Assembly (NCBI GenBank): GCA_019232985.1
Contig: JAFAMW010000027.1
Location: 1 to 55,323, forward strand
Reading direction: 5' to 3'
DNA: 55,323 nt
Source: Roseateles sp.
GTDB taxonomy: Bacteria > Pseudomonadota > Gammaproteobacteria > Burkholderiales > Burkholderiaceae
Part shown: one piece after another, positions 17,447-29,387 of the stretch
Position numbering within the stretch: position 1 is the first letter of the stretch
Layout: every line of letters starts with the position of its first letter
Made by a program: the position numbers and the translations under genes
The notes under the pieces: model-generated
What the model saw: the letters and a program-made list of their open reading frames with translations, nothing else
Told to the model about the DNA's origin: nothing
Database searches by the model: none

Positions 17447-18448
17447 TCAGGGCGCGGGCTTGATCAGCTCGCGGATCACGGCACCGTAGCCAGGCCGCAC
17501 GGGCAGGGGCCTCGGTAGCTCGGCCATGGCAAGCAGGCCGTGCAGCTCGCGCAGCTTCCAGCCCGGCACCGTCGGCGCGAGATGGTGCTCGAAATGCCAG
17601 TTCACGTGGTTCGGCGCGACGGTCAGGCGCTCCCACCAGCGCGCGCGCACGCTGCGCGTGTTCTGCCACACGTCGGTCGTCAGCGTGCCGGGCAGGCCGC
17701 CATGCTCGGCCGCGTTGCGAATGCGGCTGAACAGCATGTAGCTCGTGAGCCAGGCGGCGGGCCACATCAGGTAGACGAGCGGGTGGCCGCAGGCCCACAG
17801 CAGCGCGAACATCGCGAGCTGCACGGCGCCGACGCGGCGCATATTGCGCAGGAACGCGCGCGCCGAGACGGGATTGGCCGCCGCACCGCTCGCGGTATTC
17901 GCTTCGCCGGCGCCGTCGACGCTGCGCCGGTACGAGAAGCCCAGCATCAGCTCGGCCGGCCGCTCGTGCGCGTAGAACAGGCCCAGCGCGAGGGCCGCGC
18001 GCAGGCCCGTGAGCCCCGCGACGTCGCGCAGCAGCTTGCGCGCGAACGACGCCCGCGCGACCGGATAGCCGCGGTAGTTCGGCAGGTCGGGGTCGGCGTC
18101 GGAGCCGGCCTCGCGGTGGTGCGTCATGTGATAACGGCGGTAGACCAGGAGGTCGGCCGCGATCGGCGCCGCGCAAAGCCATTGGCCGGCGAAGCCGTTC
18201 GCGCGCGCGCTCGCGAACAGGCTGCGGTGCGCGGCGTCGTGCATCAGGATGCCGAGGCCGAGGATGCGGCCGCCGAGGATCACGAGCCCGGCGAGCACGC
18301 CGAGCGGATGCGGCCACAGCACCGGCAGCGCGAAGCCGAACGCGATCAGCGCCCAGTTCACGGCCAGCGCCCAGGCGCCGCGCGCGTCGGATTTGCGCGA
18401 GAGCGCGAGCCGCTGTTCGCTCGGGATCAGGTGGCGGATGTCGTCCAT
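17447..18448 (-). CDS. Membrane fatty acid desaturase family protein
   Basis: 333 residues from the ATG at 18446-18448. The three histidine boxes of di-iron membrane desaturases are present: HDAAH (70-74), HMTHH (107-111) and HFEHH (285-289), with an extra NAAEHG before the last. Several hydrophobic helices surround them. It would insert a double bond in, or hydroxylate, an acyl chain or a related lipid at the inner membrane using O2 and an electron donor. The exact substrate is not evident. A GlxA-like regulator diverges from it across only 38 bases and may control it. Confidence 0.85.
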   Translation of the reverse strand: MDDIRHLIPSEQRLALSRKSDARGAWALAVNWALIAFGFALPVLWPHPLGVLAGLVILGGRILGLGILMHDAAHRSLFASARANGFAGQWLCAAPIAADLLVYRRYHMTHHREAGSDADPDLPNYRGYPVARASFARKLLRDVAGLTGLRAALALGLFYAHERPAELMLGFSYRRSVDGAGEANTASGAAANPVSARAFLRNMRRVGAVQLAMFALLWACGHPLVYLMWPAAWLTSYMLFSRIRNAAEHGGLPGTLTTDVWQNTRSVRARWWERLTVAPNHVNWHFEHHLAPTVPGWKLRELHGLLAMAELPRPLPVRPGYGAVIRELIKPAP

Positions 18449-18486
18449 GCCTCGATTGCAGCACCGCTCGTGCAGAATCGGTTGAT

Positions 18487-19488
18487 ATGGCACGCCAGAG
18501 TATTGATGCGAAACCGATGCCGCAGGTCGCGATCCTGCTGATCGAGGACTGCTGGGCGAGCTCGGCCGTGCTTGCGCGCGAGCTGCTGCAGGCCTCGGGC
18601 ACGCTGCTCGCCGACTCGCCCGACCTCGCCGCGCACCGCCTGTTCGACGTACGCCTCGTCGCCGCGACGCGGCGCACCGTGTCCAGCTTCGGCGGCATGA
18701 CGCTGAAGCCCGAGGCGACGCTCGACGCCGCCGCGCCCGACGTCGTGATCGTGCCCGCGCAGTTCGCGCCGAGCGCCGACACGACGCCGGCCGAGGCGCG
18801 CCTCGGCGCGTGGCTGCGCGCCCAGCACGAGCGCGGCGCGCTGATCGTGAGCCTTGGCGGCGCGCTGCTGCTCGCGAAGGCTGGCCTGCTCGACCGGCGC
18901 GAGGCCACGGGCCTTGTCAGCGAGCGCGCGATCTTCCGCAGCCGCTTTCCGCTCGTACGCTTCCTGCCGTCGCGGCGCATCGTCGTCAGCGGCGGGCTCG
19001 TGACGGTCTGCGGCATCGCGCCGGCGCCCGAGGCCTGCGCGTGGCTCGTCGAGCAGTTCCACGGCGCGGCCGCGGCGCGGCGCTTCCTGCGCCACACGAG
19101 CAGCGAGGGCCTGCCCGCGCGCGAGCAGACGCTGCTGTGGAGTTCGCGGTTCAAGCGCCACGGCGACGCGCCGGTGCTCGCGGCCCAGGAACTCGTCGAG
19201 CGCGAGCTCCACGCGGCGCCGCGCCTCGGCTGGCTCGCCGCCCAGGTCGGCCTGTCGGAGCGCAGCCTGCAGCGGCGCCTGCACGCGGCGACCGGGCTCA
19301 ACCTGCGCGACTACCTGGCCGAGCTGCGCCTCGAGCGCGCCGAGACCCTGCTGCGCGGCAGCGCGCTCGCGCTCGTCCATGTCGCCGCCGATTGCGGCTT
19401 CGGCAGCACGGCCGCGTTCACGCGCGCGTTCGCGGCGCGCTACGGGCGGCCGCCGGGCGCGTACCGGCGCGCGCGGCGCGCGGACTGA
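18487..19488 (+). CDS. GlxA-type AraC-family regulator
   Basis: 333 residues. An N-terminal DJ-1/PfpI-like domain (about 12-185) is followed by a C-terminal AraC pair of helix-turn-helix motifs: LGWLAAQVGLSERSLQRRLHAATG and ALVHVAADCGFGSTAAFTRAF, ending GRPPGAYRR. In most relatives the DJ-1 elbow contains a cysteine; here it reads SLGGALLLAKAGLLD near residue 121, with no cysteine and one residue shorter. Redox or catalytic sensing through that residue is therefore unlikely. ATG codons at 18487 and 18517 are both possible. Likely regulates the divergent desaturase gene. Confidence 0.85.
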   Translation: MARQSIDAKPMPQVAILLIEDCWASSAVLARELLQASGTLLADSPDLAAHRLFDVRLVAATRRTVSSFGGMTLKPEATLDAAAPDVVIVPAQFAPSADTTPAEARLGAWLRAQHERGALIVSLGGALLLAKAGLLDRREATGLVSERAIFRSRFPLVRFLPSRRIVVSGGLVTVCGIAPAPEACAWLVEQFHGAAAARRFLRHTSSEGLPAREQTLLWSSRFKRHGDAPVLAAQELVERELHAAPRLGWLAAQVGLSERSLQRRLHAATGLNLRDYLAELRLERAETLLRGSALALVHVAADCGFGSTAAFTRAFAARYGRPPGAYRRARRAD

Positions 19489-19510
19489 CACGCGCGGCCG
19501 CGCGCGGCGC

Positions 19511-20665
19511 TCAGGCGTTGACGCGCCGCGCCTTCGAGATCGCCATCAGGATGCCCAGGCCCGCGCCGAGCGTGAGCATCGCCGTGCCGCCGTAGGAGAT
19601 GAAGGGCAGCGGCACGCCGACGACGGGCAGGATGCCGCTGACCATGCCCATGTTGACGAACACGTAGGTGAAGAAGCTCATGCTGACGGCGCCCGCGAGC
19701 AGGCGCGCGAACAGCGTCGGCGCATTCGCCGAGATCACGAGCCCGCGCGCGATCAGCGCCGCGAAGCCGACGAGCAGCGCGAGCGCGCCGAACAGGCCGA
19801 ACTCCTCGCCGAAGGCCGCGAAGATGAAGTCGGTCGTGCGCTCGGGGATGAACTCGAGGTGGGTCTGCGTGCCCTTCATGAAGCCCTTGCCCGTGACCCC
19901 GCCCGAGCCGATCGCGATCTCGCCCTGGATGATGTGGAAGCCCTTGCCGAGCGGGTCCTTCGACGGGTCGAGCAGGGTGCAGACGCGGTCTTTCTGGTAG
20001 TCGCGCAGGCCCGGCCATTTGACGCCGGGCTGGCAGATCCGGTCCTCGCTGAACACGATCGCGCCGATCGCGATCGCGCCGACCACGAACACCGGGACGA
20101 TCATGCGCCACGGCAGGCCGGCGAAGAAGATCACGTACAGGCCCGCCGACAGCACGAGGATCGCGGTGCCGAGGTCGGGCTGCTTGCCGATCAGCGCGAC
20201 CGGCACCATCAGGATCAGGAAGGCCGCGGCGAAGTCGGGCAGGCGCAGCTGGCCCTCGCGCTTCTGGAACCACCACGCGAGCATCAGCGGCATCGCGAGC
20301 TTCATGATCTCGGACGGCTGGATCTGTGTGACGCCGATGCTGAGCCAGCGCGTCGCGCCCTTCTTGGTCACGCCGAACAGCGCCGTCGCGATCAAGAGCG
20401 TCACGCCGACGCTGTACAGCGGGATCGCCGCGGCCATCAGGCGCTGCGGCGGGATCTGCGCGACGACGAAGATCACGCCGAGGCACAGCAACATGTTGCG
20501 CGCGTGGTCGGGGAAGCGCGTGCCGTCGTCGTAACCGGCCGAGTACATGCACAGCAGGCCGAGCGCCATCAGCGCGGCGATCGCGCCGAGCAGCGGCGCG
20601 TCGAAGCTCTTGAGCAGCGGCAGCAGGCGGCGCCACAGCGGCGGGCGGTCGAACACGGCGCTCAT
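19511..20665 (-). CDS. rodA: RodA peptidoglycan glycosyltransferase (SEDS)
   Basis: 384 residues from the ATG at 20663-20665, with GGAGGA at 8 bases. About ten membrane helices and SEDS-family motifs are visible: GATRWLSIG, QPSEIMKLAMP, GKQPDLGTA, IAIGSGGVTGKGF, HLEFIPERTTDFIFAAFGEEFG and PVVGVPLPFISYGGTA. RodA polymerises lipid II into glycan strands in the elongasome together with PBP2, whose gene precedes it by 58 bases. It is the last gene of the mre operon. Confidence 0.95.
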   Translation of the reverse strand: MSAVFDRPPLWRRLLPLLKSFDAPLLGAIAALMALGLLCMYSAGYDDGTRFPDHARNMLLCLGVIFVVAQIPPQRLMAAAIPLYSVGVTLLIATALFGVTKKGATRWLSIGVTQIQPSEIMKLAMPLMLAWWFQKREGQLRLPDFAAAFLILMVPVALIGKQPDLGTAILVLSAGLYVIFFAGLPWRMIVPVFVVGAIAIGAIVFSEDRICQPGVKWPGLRDYQKDRVCTLLDPSKDPLGKGFHIIQGEIAIGSGGVTGKGFMKGTQTHLEFIPERTTDFIFAAFGEEFGLFGALALLVGFAALIARGLVISANAPTLFARLLAGAVSMSFFTYVFVNMGMVSGILPVVGVPLPFISYGGTAMLTLGAGLGILMAISKARRVNA

Positions 20666-20723
20666 CGAACAGTCCTCCGCGCGGCGCGCTCCGGAACGGG
20701 CGCCGCGGCCCCGCAGTGTGCGC

Positions 20724-22961
20724 TCATGGCTGAACCCCCGACGCGGGTGAGGACGCGGCAGCGGCGGCGGCCGTCGCCGACGCTGCAGCCGCCTCGGCAG
20801 CCGACGGCACGACGATGAAGCCCTTCGCGACGCCGACCGACGGCAGGTTCGCCGCATGGGGCGCCGCGCTCGCCGCGGGGTTCGGCGGCGCGCCGGGCGA
20901 GGTCGCTGCGGCGGCACCGGACGCCGCGCCGGACGCGGCCGACGCGGGCGCCGACGCGGCTGCGGCCGCCGCCTCCGACGCTGCCGCCGATGCGCCCGCG
21001 GCGCCGGCGCCGACCTGGCCCGGCAGGCGGATGTCGGCGGCGCGGCGCGGCGCGCCGATCGGCACCGTCGTCTGGCCCTTGCTCGTCTGCGCGATGTCCT
21101 CTTCGCTCGGGTAGGCGCCGGTCAGCCAGTAGTCGAACACGCGGCGCGCGATCGGCGCGGCCGCGAGGCCGCCGAAGCCCGCGTTCTCGACGATCACGGC
21201 GAGCGCGATCGTCGGGTGGTCGAGCGGGGCGAACGCGATGTACAGCGCGTGGTCGCGCTTGCGCTCGTCGGCCGCGACGGCGCTGTACTTCTCGCCGGTC
21301 TTGAGGCCGACGGCCTGGGCCGTGCCGGTCTTGCCGGCGCTCTGGTAGGCCGCGCCGGCGAAGTCGGCGCGCGAGGTGCCCTCGAGCGTCACGCCGTTCA
21401 TCGCGCCCTGCACGATCGCGACCTGCTCGGGCCTGAGCGGCAGCGGCTCGAGCGCGTCGCTCGAGACGCGGCGCGAGCTGCCGTCGGCGACGTCCTCGAT
21501 CTCTCGGACGAGGCGCGGCTTGAAGCGCTCGCCGCCGCTCGCGAGCGTCGAGACGGCCGTCGCGAGCTGCAGCATCGTGAAGTTGTTGTAGCCCTGGCCG
21601 ATGCCCAGCGAGATCGTCTCGCCGGCAAACCATTTCTGCTGCTCGGGGCGCTTGTAGCGCTTGCGCTTCCACTCGGTCGACGGCAGCAGGCCGGTGACCT
21701 CGCCCTGCAGGTCGATGCCGGTCAGGCGGCCGAAGCCGAAGGGCTCGAGCTCGTCGTGGATCAGGTCCACGCCCATCTCGTTCGCGAGGCTGTAGAAGTA
21801 GACGTTGCTCGACGTGATGATCGCGCGGCGCATGTCCTTGGGGCCCGCGATGTCGCCGGTCGCGCTGCCGTACTGGTGGCCGCCGAAGCTGTAGACCAGG
21901 TTGTCCTGGATCACGAGGTTGGGGTCGCGCTTGCCGGTCTCGAGCGCGGCCATCGCCATGAAGGGCTTGAAGGTCGAGCCGGGCGGGTAGGTGCCGCGCA
22001 GCGCGCGGTTCAGCAGCGGCTTGTCGATGTCCTCGTTGAGGTCGCGCCAGTTGTCGGCGTCGATGCCGTCGACGAACAGGTTGGGGTCGAAGGTCGGCTT
22101 GGACACGAAGGCGAGGACCTCGCCGGTGCGCGGGTCCATCGCGACGAGCGCGCCGCGGCGCTCGCCGTAGAGCTGCTCGACGAGGGCCTGGAGCTTGATG
22201 TCGATCGACAGGTGCAGGGTGTCGCCAGGCGTCGCGGGCTTGTACGCGAGGCGGCGCACGGCGCGGCCCGACGCGCTCGTCTCGATCTGCTCGTAGCCGG
22301 TGTCGCCGTGCAGTTGCTGCTCGTAGCTCTGCTCGACGCCGAGCTTGCCGATGTACTCGGTGCCGCGGTAGTTCGCCTGGTCCTCGTCGGCCCAGTCGTC
22401 CATCGCCTTCTTGTCGGCCTGGTTGATGCGGCCGATGTAGCCGAGCAGGTGCGAGCCGACCTCGCCGAGCGGGTAGTTGCGGAACAGCCGCGCCTTGATC
22501 GCGACGCCGGGGAAGCGGAAAGCCTGGGCCGTGAAGCGCGCGACCTCCTCGTCGGTCAGCTTGGTGCGGATCGGCAGCGACTCGAAGTCCTTGCTCTCCT
22601 CGAGCGCCTTCCTGAAGCGGCGCCGGTCGCGCGCCTCGATCGGCACGACCTGGGCGAGCGCGTCGATCGTCGCGTCGAGGTCGCCGACCTTGCTCGGCGT
22701 GATCTCGAGCGTGTAGGCCGAGTAGTTGTTCGCGAGCACGACGCCGTTGCGGTCGACGATCAGGCCGCGGTTCGGCACGATCGGCACGACGGTGATGCGG
22801 TTCGCCTCGGCGCGGTCGGCGAACTCGGCGTGCTGGACCACCTGCAGCCAGATCAGGCGCGTGAGCAGCAGCGCGAAGCAGGCGAGCACGAACGCGCCGG
22901 CGACGACGAGGCGCACGCGCATGCGCGCGGTCTCCTGCCGAGGGTTCTTGAAGACGACCAT
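20724..22961 (-). CDS. mrdA: Penicillin-binding protein 2 with long Ala-rich tail
   Basis: 745 residues. One N-terminal membrane anchor (about 15-38), a pedestal domain (VPNRGLIVDRNG, GSHLLGYIGRIN) and a transpeptidase domain with the SxxK motif in YPPGSTFKPF, SxN in SSNVYF and KTG in GKTGTAQ. It crosslinks peptidoglycan during cell elongation, in a complex with RodA and MreCD in the periplasm. Relatives usually end soon after ITG/YWLTG-type sequence at about residue 640. Here about 105 further residues follow, dominated by Ala, Ser and Pro, likely disordered in the periplasm. It is separated from mreD by the hairpin array described separately. Confidence 0.95.
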   Translation of the reverse strand: MVVFKNPRQETARMRVRLVVAGAFVLACFALLLTRLIWLQVVQHAEFADRAEANRITVVPIVPNRGLIVDRNGVVLANNYSAYTLEITPSKVGDLDATIDALAQVVPIEARDRRRFRKALEESKDFESLPIRTKLTDEEVARFTAQAFRFPGVAIKARLFRNYPLGEVGSHLLGYIGRINQADKKAMDDWADEDQANYRGTEYIGKLGVEQSYEQQLHGDTGYEQIETSASGRAVRRLAYKPATPGDTLHLSIDIKLQALVEQLYGERRGALVAMDPRTGEVLAFVSKPTFDPNLFVDGIDADNWRDLNEDIDKPLLNRALRGTYPPGSTFKPFMAMAALETGKRDPNLVIQDNLVYSFGGHQYGSATGDIAGPKDMRRAIITSSNVYFYSLANEMGVDLIHDELEPFGFGRLTGIDLQGEVTGLLPSTEWKRKRYKRPEQQKWFAGETISLGIGQGYNNFTMLQLATAVSTLASGGERFKPRLVREIEDVADGSSRRVSSDALEPLPLRPEQVAIVQGAMNGVTLEGTSRADFAGAAYQSAGKTGTAQAVGLKTGEKYSAVAADERKRDHALYIAFAPLDHPTIALAVIVENAGFGGLAAAPIARRVFDYWLTGAYPSEEDIAQTSKGQTTVPIGAPRRAADIRLPGQVGAGAAGASAAASEAAAAAASAPASAASGAASGAAAATSPGAPPNPAASAAPHAANLPSVGVAKGFIVVPSAAEAAAASATAAAAAASSPASGVQP

Positions 22962-23290
22962 TTACGCAGCGTCGCCACACTGGCGCGGCGCGTGTTTCGC
23001 GGGCCGAGCGCCGGGCCGCTCCCAAGCCGGCCCGCCATGGCGATGTGCTTGCCGGTCGCGCCGGCAAGCATCGCCGCCCCCGCGGGGGGGCGTAGGCGGA
23101 CAAGCGACTCCCGACTGCTCGGGAGTCGCCCGCCGTAGCGCCGAACGGCCTGCCAGCCGCTCGGCCGGCCAAGGTGCGCCTTGGACGAGGGGCTTCATGT
23201 CAGTGGCGCCCGGCCGCCCGAAGCCACTGACCGCCCCCTTGGGGGGCAGAGAGGCCGAGCGACTGCGAGGATGAACGTGGGGGCCTCATG
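22962..23290. repeat. Intergenic array of perfect inverted repeats between mreD and mrdA
   Basis: This 329-base gene-free stretch is packed with stems. TGCTTGCCGG/CCGGCAAGCA (23046-23070, 5-base loop). CCCCCGCGGGGG near 23080. GCGACTCCCGA/TCGGGAGTCGC (23104-23129, 4-base loop). CCAAGG-TGCG-CCTTGG near 23169. GTCAGTGGC/GCCACTGAC near 23199-23231. A C-run/G-run pair around TT near 23236-23250. The end repeats a motif: GGGGCTTCATGTCA near 23189 and GGGGCCTCATGTCA near 23280. The composition resembles dispersed REP-like intergenic elements. None has a T-run, so readthrough of the operon is plausible. Confidence 0.7.
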
Positions 23291-23803
23291 TCAAAGCGGG
23301 CGGTTTTCGTCGGGGTCGGGGGCGCGGCGCTGGGGCGCGAGCAGCAGCGCGCTCGCGAGCGGCCACAGCAGCGCCTCGATGATCGGCGCGAGCAGCAGCG
23401 ACCAGCCCGGCCACATGCCGCCGACGAACAGCCGCACGACCAGCGACAGCGCATGCGCGGCCGCGAACAGCGGCAGCACCTGGGCGGCCTGGGCCGCGAG
23501 GCCGAACCAGGGCAGGCGGCGGTGCAGCGCGATCGCGCCGAAGCTCAGCGCGCTGTAGGCGAGCGCGTGCTGGCCGAGCAGCGCGCCGTGATGGACGTCG
23601 ACGAGCAGGCCCAGGCAGAAAGCCCAGCCGATGCCGACGCGGCGCGGCTGGTGCACGCCCCAGAACACGATCACGATCGCGAGCACGTCGGGCATCGCCG
23701 GCACGCGGCCGATCGGCACCATGTCGATCGCGAGCGCCGCGAGCAGGCTCACGACGATAAAGAGCGGATTGACCGGCAGCAGCAGCTGCGAACCGCGCGG
23801 CAT
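23291..23803 (-). CDS. mreD: MreD, rod-shape membrane protein
   Basis: 170 residues, mostly hydrophobic, with about five or six helices and motifs common in MreD such as VPAMPDVLAIVIVFWGVHQPRRVGIGWAFCLGLLVDVHHGALLGQHALAY. The ATG at 23801-23803 lies 2 bases after the mreC stop, and GGGAGG within the mreC end serves as ribosome binding site, so translation is coupled. MreD is part of the elongasome linking cytoplasmic MreB to periplasmic synthesis. Longer in-frame extension exists upstream but overlaps mreC. Confidence 0.9.
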   Translation of the reverse strand: MPRGSQLLLPVNPLFIVVSLLAALAIDMVPIGRVPAMPDVLAIVIVFWGVHQPRRVGIGWAFCLGLLVDVHHGALLGQHALAYSALSFGAIALHRRLPWFGLAAQAAQVLPLFAAAHALSLVVRLFVGGMWPGWSLLLAPIIEALLWPLASALLLAPQRRAPDPDENRPL

Positions 23804-23805
23804 GA

Positions 23806-24756
23806 TCACTTGCCGCCTCCCTTGTTGCGGCGCGACGGCGCGCTTGCGGGCGCGCTCGCCGCGGCCGCGCGCGCGACGGCGCCGGCCGCGGCGCGCTCCT
23901 CGTCCTGCGCGTCGACCGGGCGCAGCACGAGCACGTGGCGGACCGCGTCGGGCGGCGCCACGGGCGTCGCGAGCACGCGCGCGAAGTTCGAGTCGGCGCG
24001 GCGTTCGATATGGCTGATGCGCGCGACCGGCAGGCCCGGCGGGTAGACGCCGTCGAGGCCCGAGGTCGTCAGCAGGTCGCCGTCCCTGACGTCGGCGTTC
24101 GCGGGCAGGAAGCGCAGCTCGAGGCCCGCGCCGTCGCTGCTGCCGACCGCGATCGAGCGCTGCTGGGTGCGCGTGTTGAGCAGCGGGATCTGGGCGTCCT
24201 TGTCGGTCAGCAGCGTGACCTCGCTCGACAGGGTGTACACGCGCGTGACCTGGCCGAGCAGGCCGCGCTCGTCGACGACCGGCGCGCCGCCGATCACGCC
24301 CTGGCGGCTGCCATGGTCGATCACGACGCGGCGCGAGAACGGGTCGGGTGCTTCGTAGAGGACCTCGGCCGCCTGCGCCTCGACCTGCAGCGCCGGGCGC
24401 AGCCCGAGCAGCGCGCGCAGGTGGGCGTTCTCGCCCTCTAGCTCGGCCGTGCGCGCGAGCCGCGCGGCCTGCGCGACGAGCTGCTCGCGCGCCTGCTTCT
24501 CGGCCTGTTGCGCGCGTTCGCTGCCGCGCAGGTACTCGCCCGCGCCGTCCCACGCGTCGACCGGCGCGAGCAGCACATGCTGGACCGGGTTCAAGGCGAG
24601 CGCGATCGCCGCCCGCAGCGGCTGCGTCAGGTGCCAGCGCGCGTCGAGCACCATCAGGAACACGCCGAGCGCGCTATAGGTGACGAGGCGCGCCAGGGCC
24701 GACGGGCCTTGGCGGAAAAAGGGCGGCGGTGTGCGATCCAGGGTGCCGAATGGCAT
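23806..24756 (-). CDS. mreC: MreC, rod-shape scaffold protein
   Basis: 316 residues: a short cytoplasmic tail, a membrane helix (about 23-40) and a coiled coil (about 75-112, AQQAEKQAREQLVAQAARLARTAELEGENAHLRALL). The MreC beta-domain contains VIDHGSRQGVIGGAPVVDERGLLGQV and GDLLTTSGLDGVYPPGLPVA. The C-terminal 35 residues are Ala-rich and end in basic NKGGGK. It acts in the periplasm as a scaffold that activates PBP2. It sits between mreB (50-base gap) and mreD (coupled). Confidence 0.93.
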   Translation of the reverse strand: MPFGTLDRTPPPFFRQGPSALARLVTYSALGVFLMVLDARWHLTQPLRAAIALALNPVQHVLLAPVDAWDGAGEYLRGSERAQQAEKQAREQLVAQAARLARTAELEGENAHLRALLGLRPALQVEAQAAEVLYEAPDPFSRRVVIDHGSRQGVIGGAPVVDERGLLGQVTRVYTLSSEVTLLTDKDAQIPLLNTRTQQRSIAVGSSDGAGLELRFLPANADVRDGDLLTTSGLDGVYPPGLPVARISHIERRADSNFARVLATPVAPPDAVRHVLVLRPVDAQDEERAAAGAVARAAAASAPASAPSRRNKGGGK

Positions 24757-24806
24757 ATCGGTGTCCGCCCGGCCCGTTCATGGTGGGCCGGCTCCCGCAG
24801 CGAGCG

Positions 24807-27883
<3,077 letters not shown>

Positions 27884-27891
27884 GAATCCCC

Positions 27892-29337
27892 ATGGCGACT
27901 CCCCAACTCGTGCGCGGCTACGAGGTCGTGATCGGCCTCGAAAACCATGTCCAGCTCTCGACCGCATCGAAGATCTTCAGCGGCTCGTCGACCGCCTTCG
28001 GCGCCGCGCCGAACACCCAGGCCTCGGCCGTCGACCTCGCGCTGCCGGGCACGCTGCCGGTGCTCAACCGCGGCGCCGTCGAGCGCGCGATCCGCTTCGG
28101 CCTCGCGGTCGGCGCGAAGGTCGCGCCGCTGTCGATCTTCGCGCGCAAGAACTACTTCTACCCGGACCTGCCCAAGGGCTACCAGATCAGCCAGTTCGAG
28201 ATCCCGGTCGTGCAGGGCGGCGAGGTGAGCTTCTTCGTCGACGGCGCGAAGAAGACCGTGCGCCTGACGCGCGCCCACCTCGAGGAAGACGCGGGCAAGA
28301 GCCTGCACGAGGACTACCACGGCCTGTCGGGCATCGACCTGAACCGCGCGGGCACGCCGCTGCTCGAGATCGTCTCCGAGCCCGACCTGCGCTCGGGCGC
28401 CGAGGCGGCCGAGTACGCGAAGACGCTGCACGCGCTCGTGATGTGGCTCGGCATCTGCGACGGCAATATGCAGGAAGGCTCGTTTCGCTGCGACGTCAAC
28501 GTCTCGGTGCGCAAGCCCGGCGCGCCGTTCGGCACGCGCCGCGAGATCAAGAACCTCAACAGCTTCCGCTACCTGCTGCAGGCCGTCGACTTCGAGGTCA
28601 ACTGGCAGATCGACCGCATCGAGGACGGGCTGCCGATCCAGCAGGCGACCGTGCTGTTCAACCCGGACACCGGCGAGACCCGCGCGATGCGCAGCAAGGA
28701 AGACTCGGCCGACTACCGCTACTTCCCCGACCCCGACCTGCCGCCGCTCGCGATCGCGCCGGCCTGGGTCGAGCGCGTGCGCGCCGCCATGCCCGAGCTG
28801 CCCGGCGTGATGGCCGCGCGCTTCGAGAGCGCCGACGGCCTGCCGGCCTACGACGCGTCGATGATGACGGCGAGCCTCGCGACCGCGCGCTACTACGAGG
28901 CCGCGCGCGACGCCTGCAAGGCACCGAAGCTGGTCGCGAACTGGGTCATGGGCGAGATCTCGCGCCGCCTCAACGCCGAGGAACGCTCGATCGAGGCCGC
29001 GCCGGTCGCGCCCGCGACGCTCGGCGCGCTGATCGCGCGCATCCAGGACGGCACGATCTCGAACAACTCGGCGAAACAGGTGTTCGACGCGCTGTGGACC
29101 GACGGCGGCGAGGTCGACGCGATCATCGCGGCCAAGGACCTCAAGCAGTCGAACGACACCGGCGAGCTCGAGCGCCTGCTCGACGAGGTGCTCGCGGCGA
29201 ACCCGAAGTCGGTCGAGGAGTTCCGCGCGGGCAAGGACAAGGCCTTCAACGCGCTCGTCGGCCAGGCCATGAAGGCGACCAGGGGCAAAGCCAACCCGGC
29301 CCTCGTCAACGATCTGCTGCGGCGTAAGCTCGGCTAA
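27892..29337 (+). CDS. gatB: Glu/Asp-tRNA amidotransferase subunit B
   Basis: 481 residues. GatB motifs are clear: [86 protein letters not shown] and [18 protein letters not shown], then the C-terminal helical tail domain with NNSAKQVFD. It activates the mischarged tRNA with ATP and transfers ammonia. In the first motif GLEVH is replaced by GLENH; the flanking Glu and His are kept. Third gene of gatCAB. Confidence 0.96.
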   Translation: MATPQLVRGYEVVIGLENHVQLSTASKIFSGSSTAFGAAPNTQASAVDLALPGTLPVLNRGAVERAIRFGLAVGAKVAPLSIFARKNYFYPDLPKGYQISQFEIPVVQGGEVSFFVDGAKKTVRLTRAHLEEDAGKSLHEDYHGLSGIDLNRAGTPLLEIVSEPDLRSGAEAAEYAKTLHALVMWLGICDGNMQEGSFRCDVNVSVRKPGAPFGTRREIKNLNSFRYLLQAVDFEVNWQIDRIEDGLPIQQATVLFNPDTGETRAMRSKEDSADYRYFPDPDLPPLAIAPAWVERVRAAMPELPGVMAARFESADGLPAYDASMMTASLATARYYEAARDACKAPKLVANWVMGEISRRLNAEERSIEAAPVAPATLGALIARIQDGTISNNSAKQVFDALWTDGGEVDAIIAAKDLKQSNDTGELERLLDEVLAANPKSVEEFRAGKDKAFNALVGQAMKATRGKANPALVNDLLRRKLG

Positions 29338-29353
29338 AACTTGTCGCCCGAGA

Positions 29354-29373
29354 ATCGGCGGCAAACCGCCGAT
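29354..29373 (+). repeat. Hairpin between gatB and the acyl-CoA ligase gene
   Basis: ATCGGCGG (29354-29361) and CCGCCGAT (29366-29373) form a perfect 8-bp stem with a CAAA loop, ending just before the GGGAGA ribosome binding site of the next gene. There is no T-run, so it may stabilise the gatCAB mRNA end or affect translation of the ligase. Confidence 0.4.
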
Positions 29374-29387
29374 CCGGGAGACAAGCG

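Noticed and set aside
24378..24553. Longer start for MreD within mreC
   Set aside because: The extension is the mreC sequence in another frame; the ATG at 23801-23803, just after the mreC stop, fits the family start.
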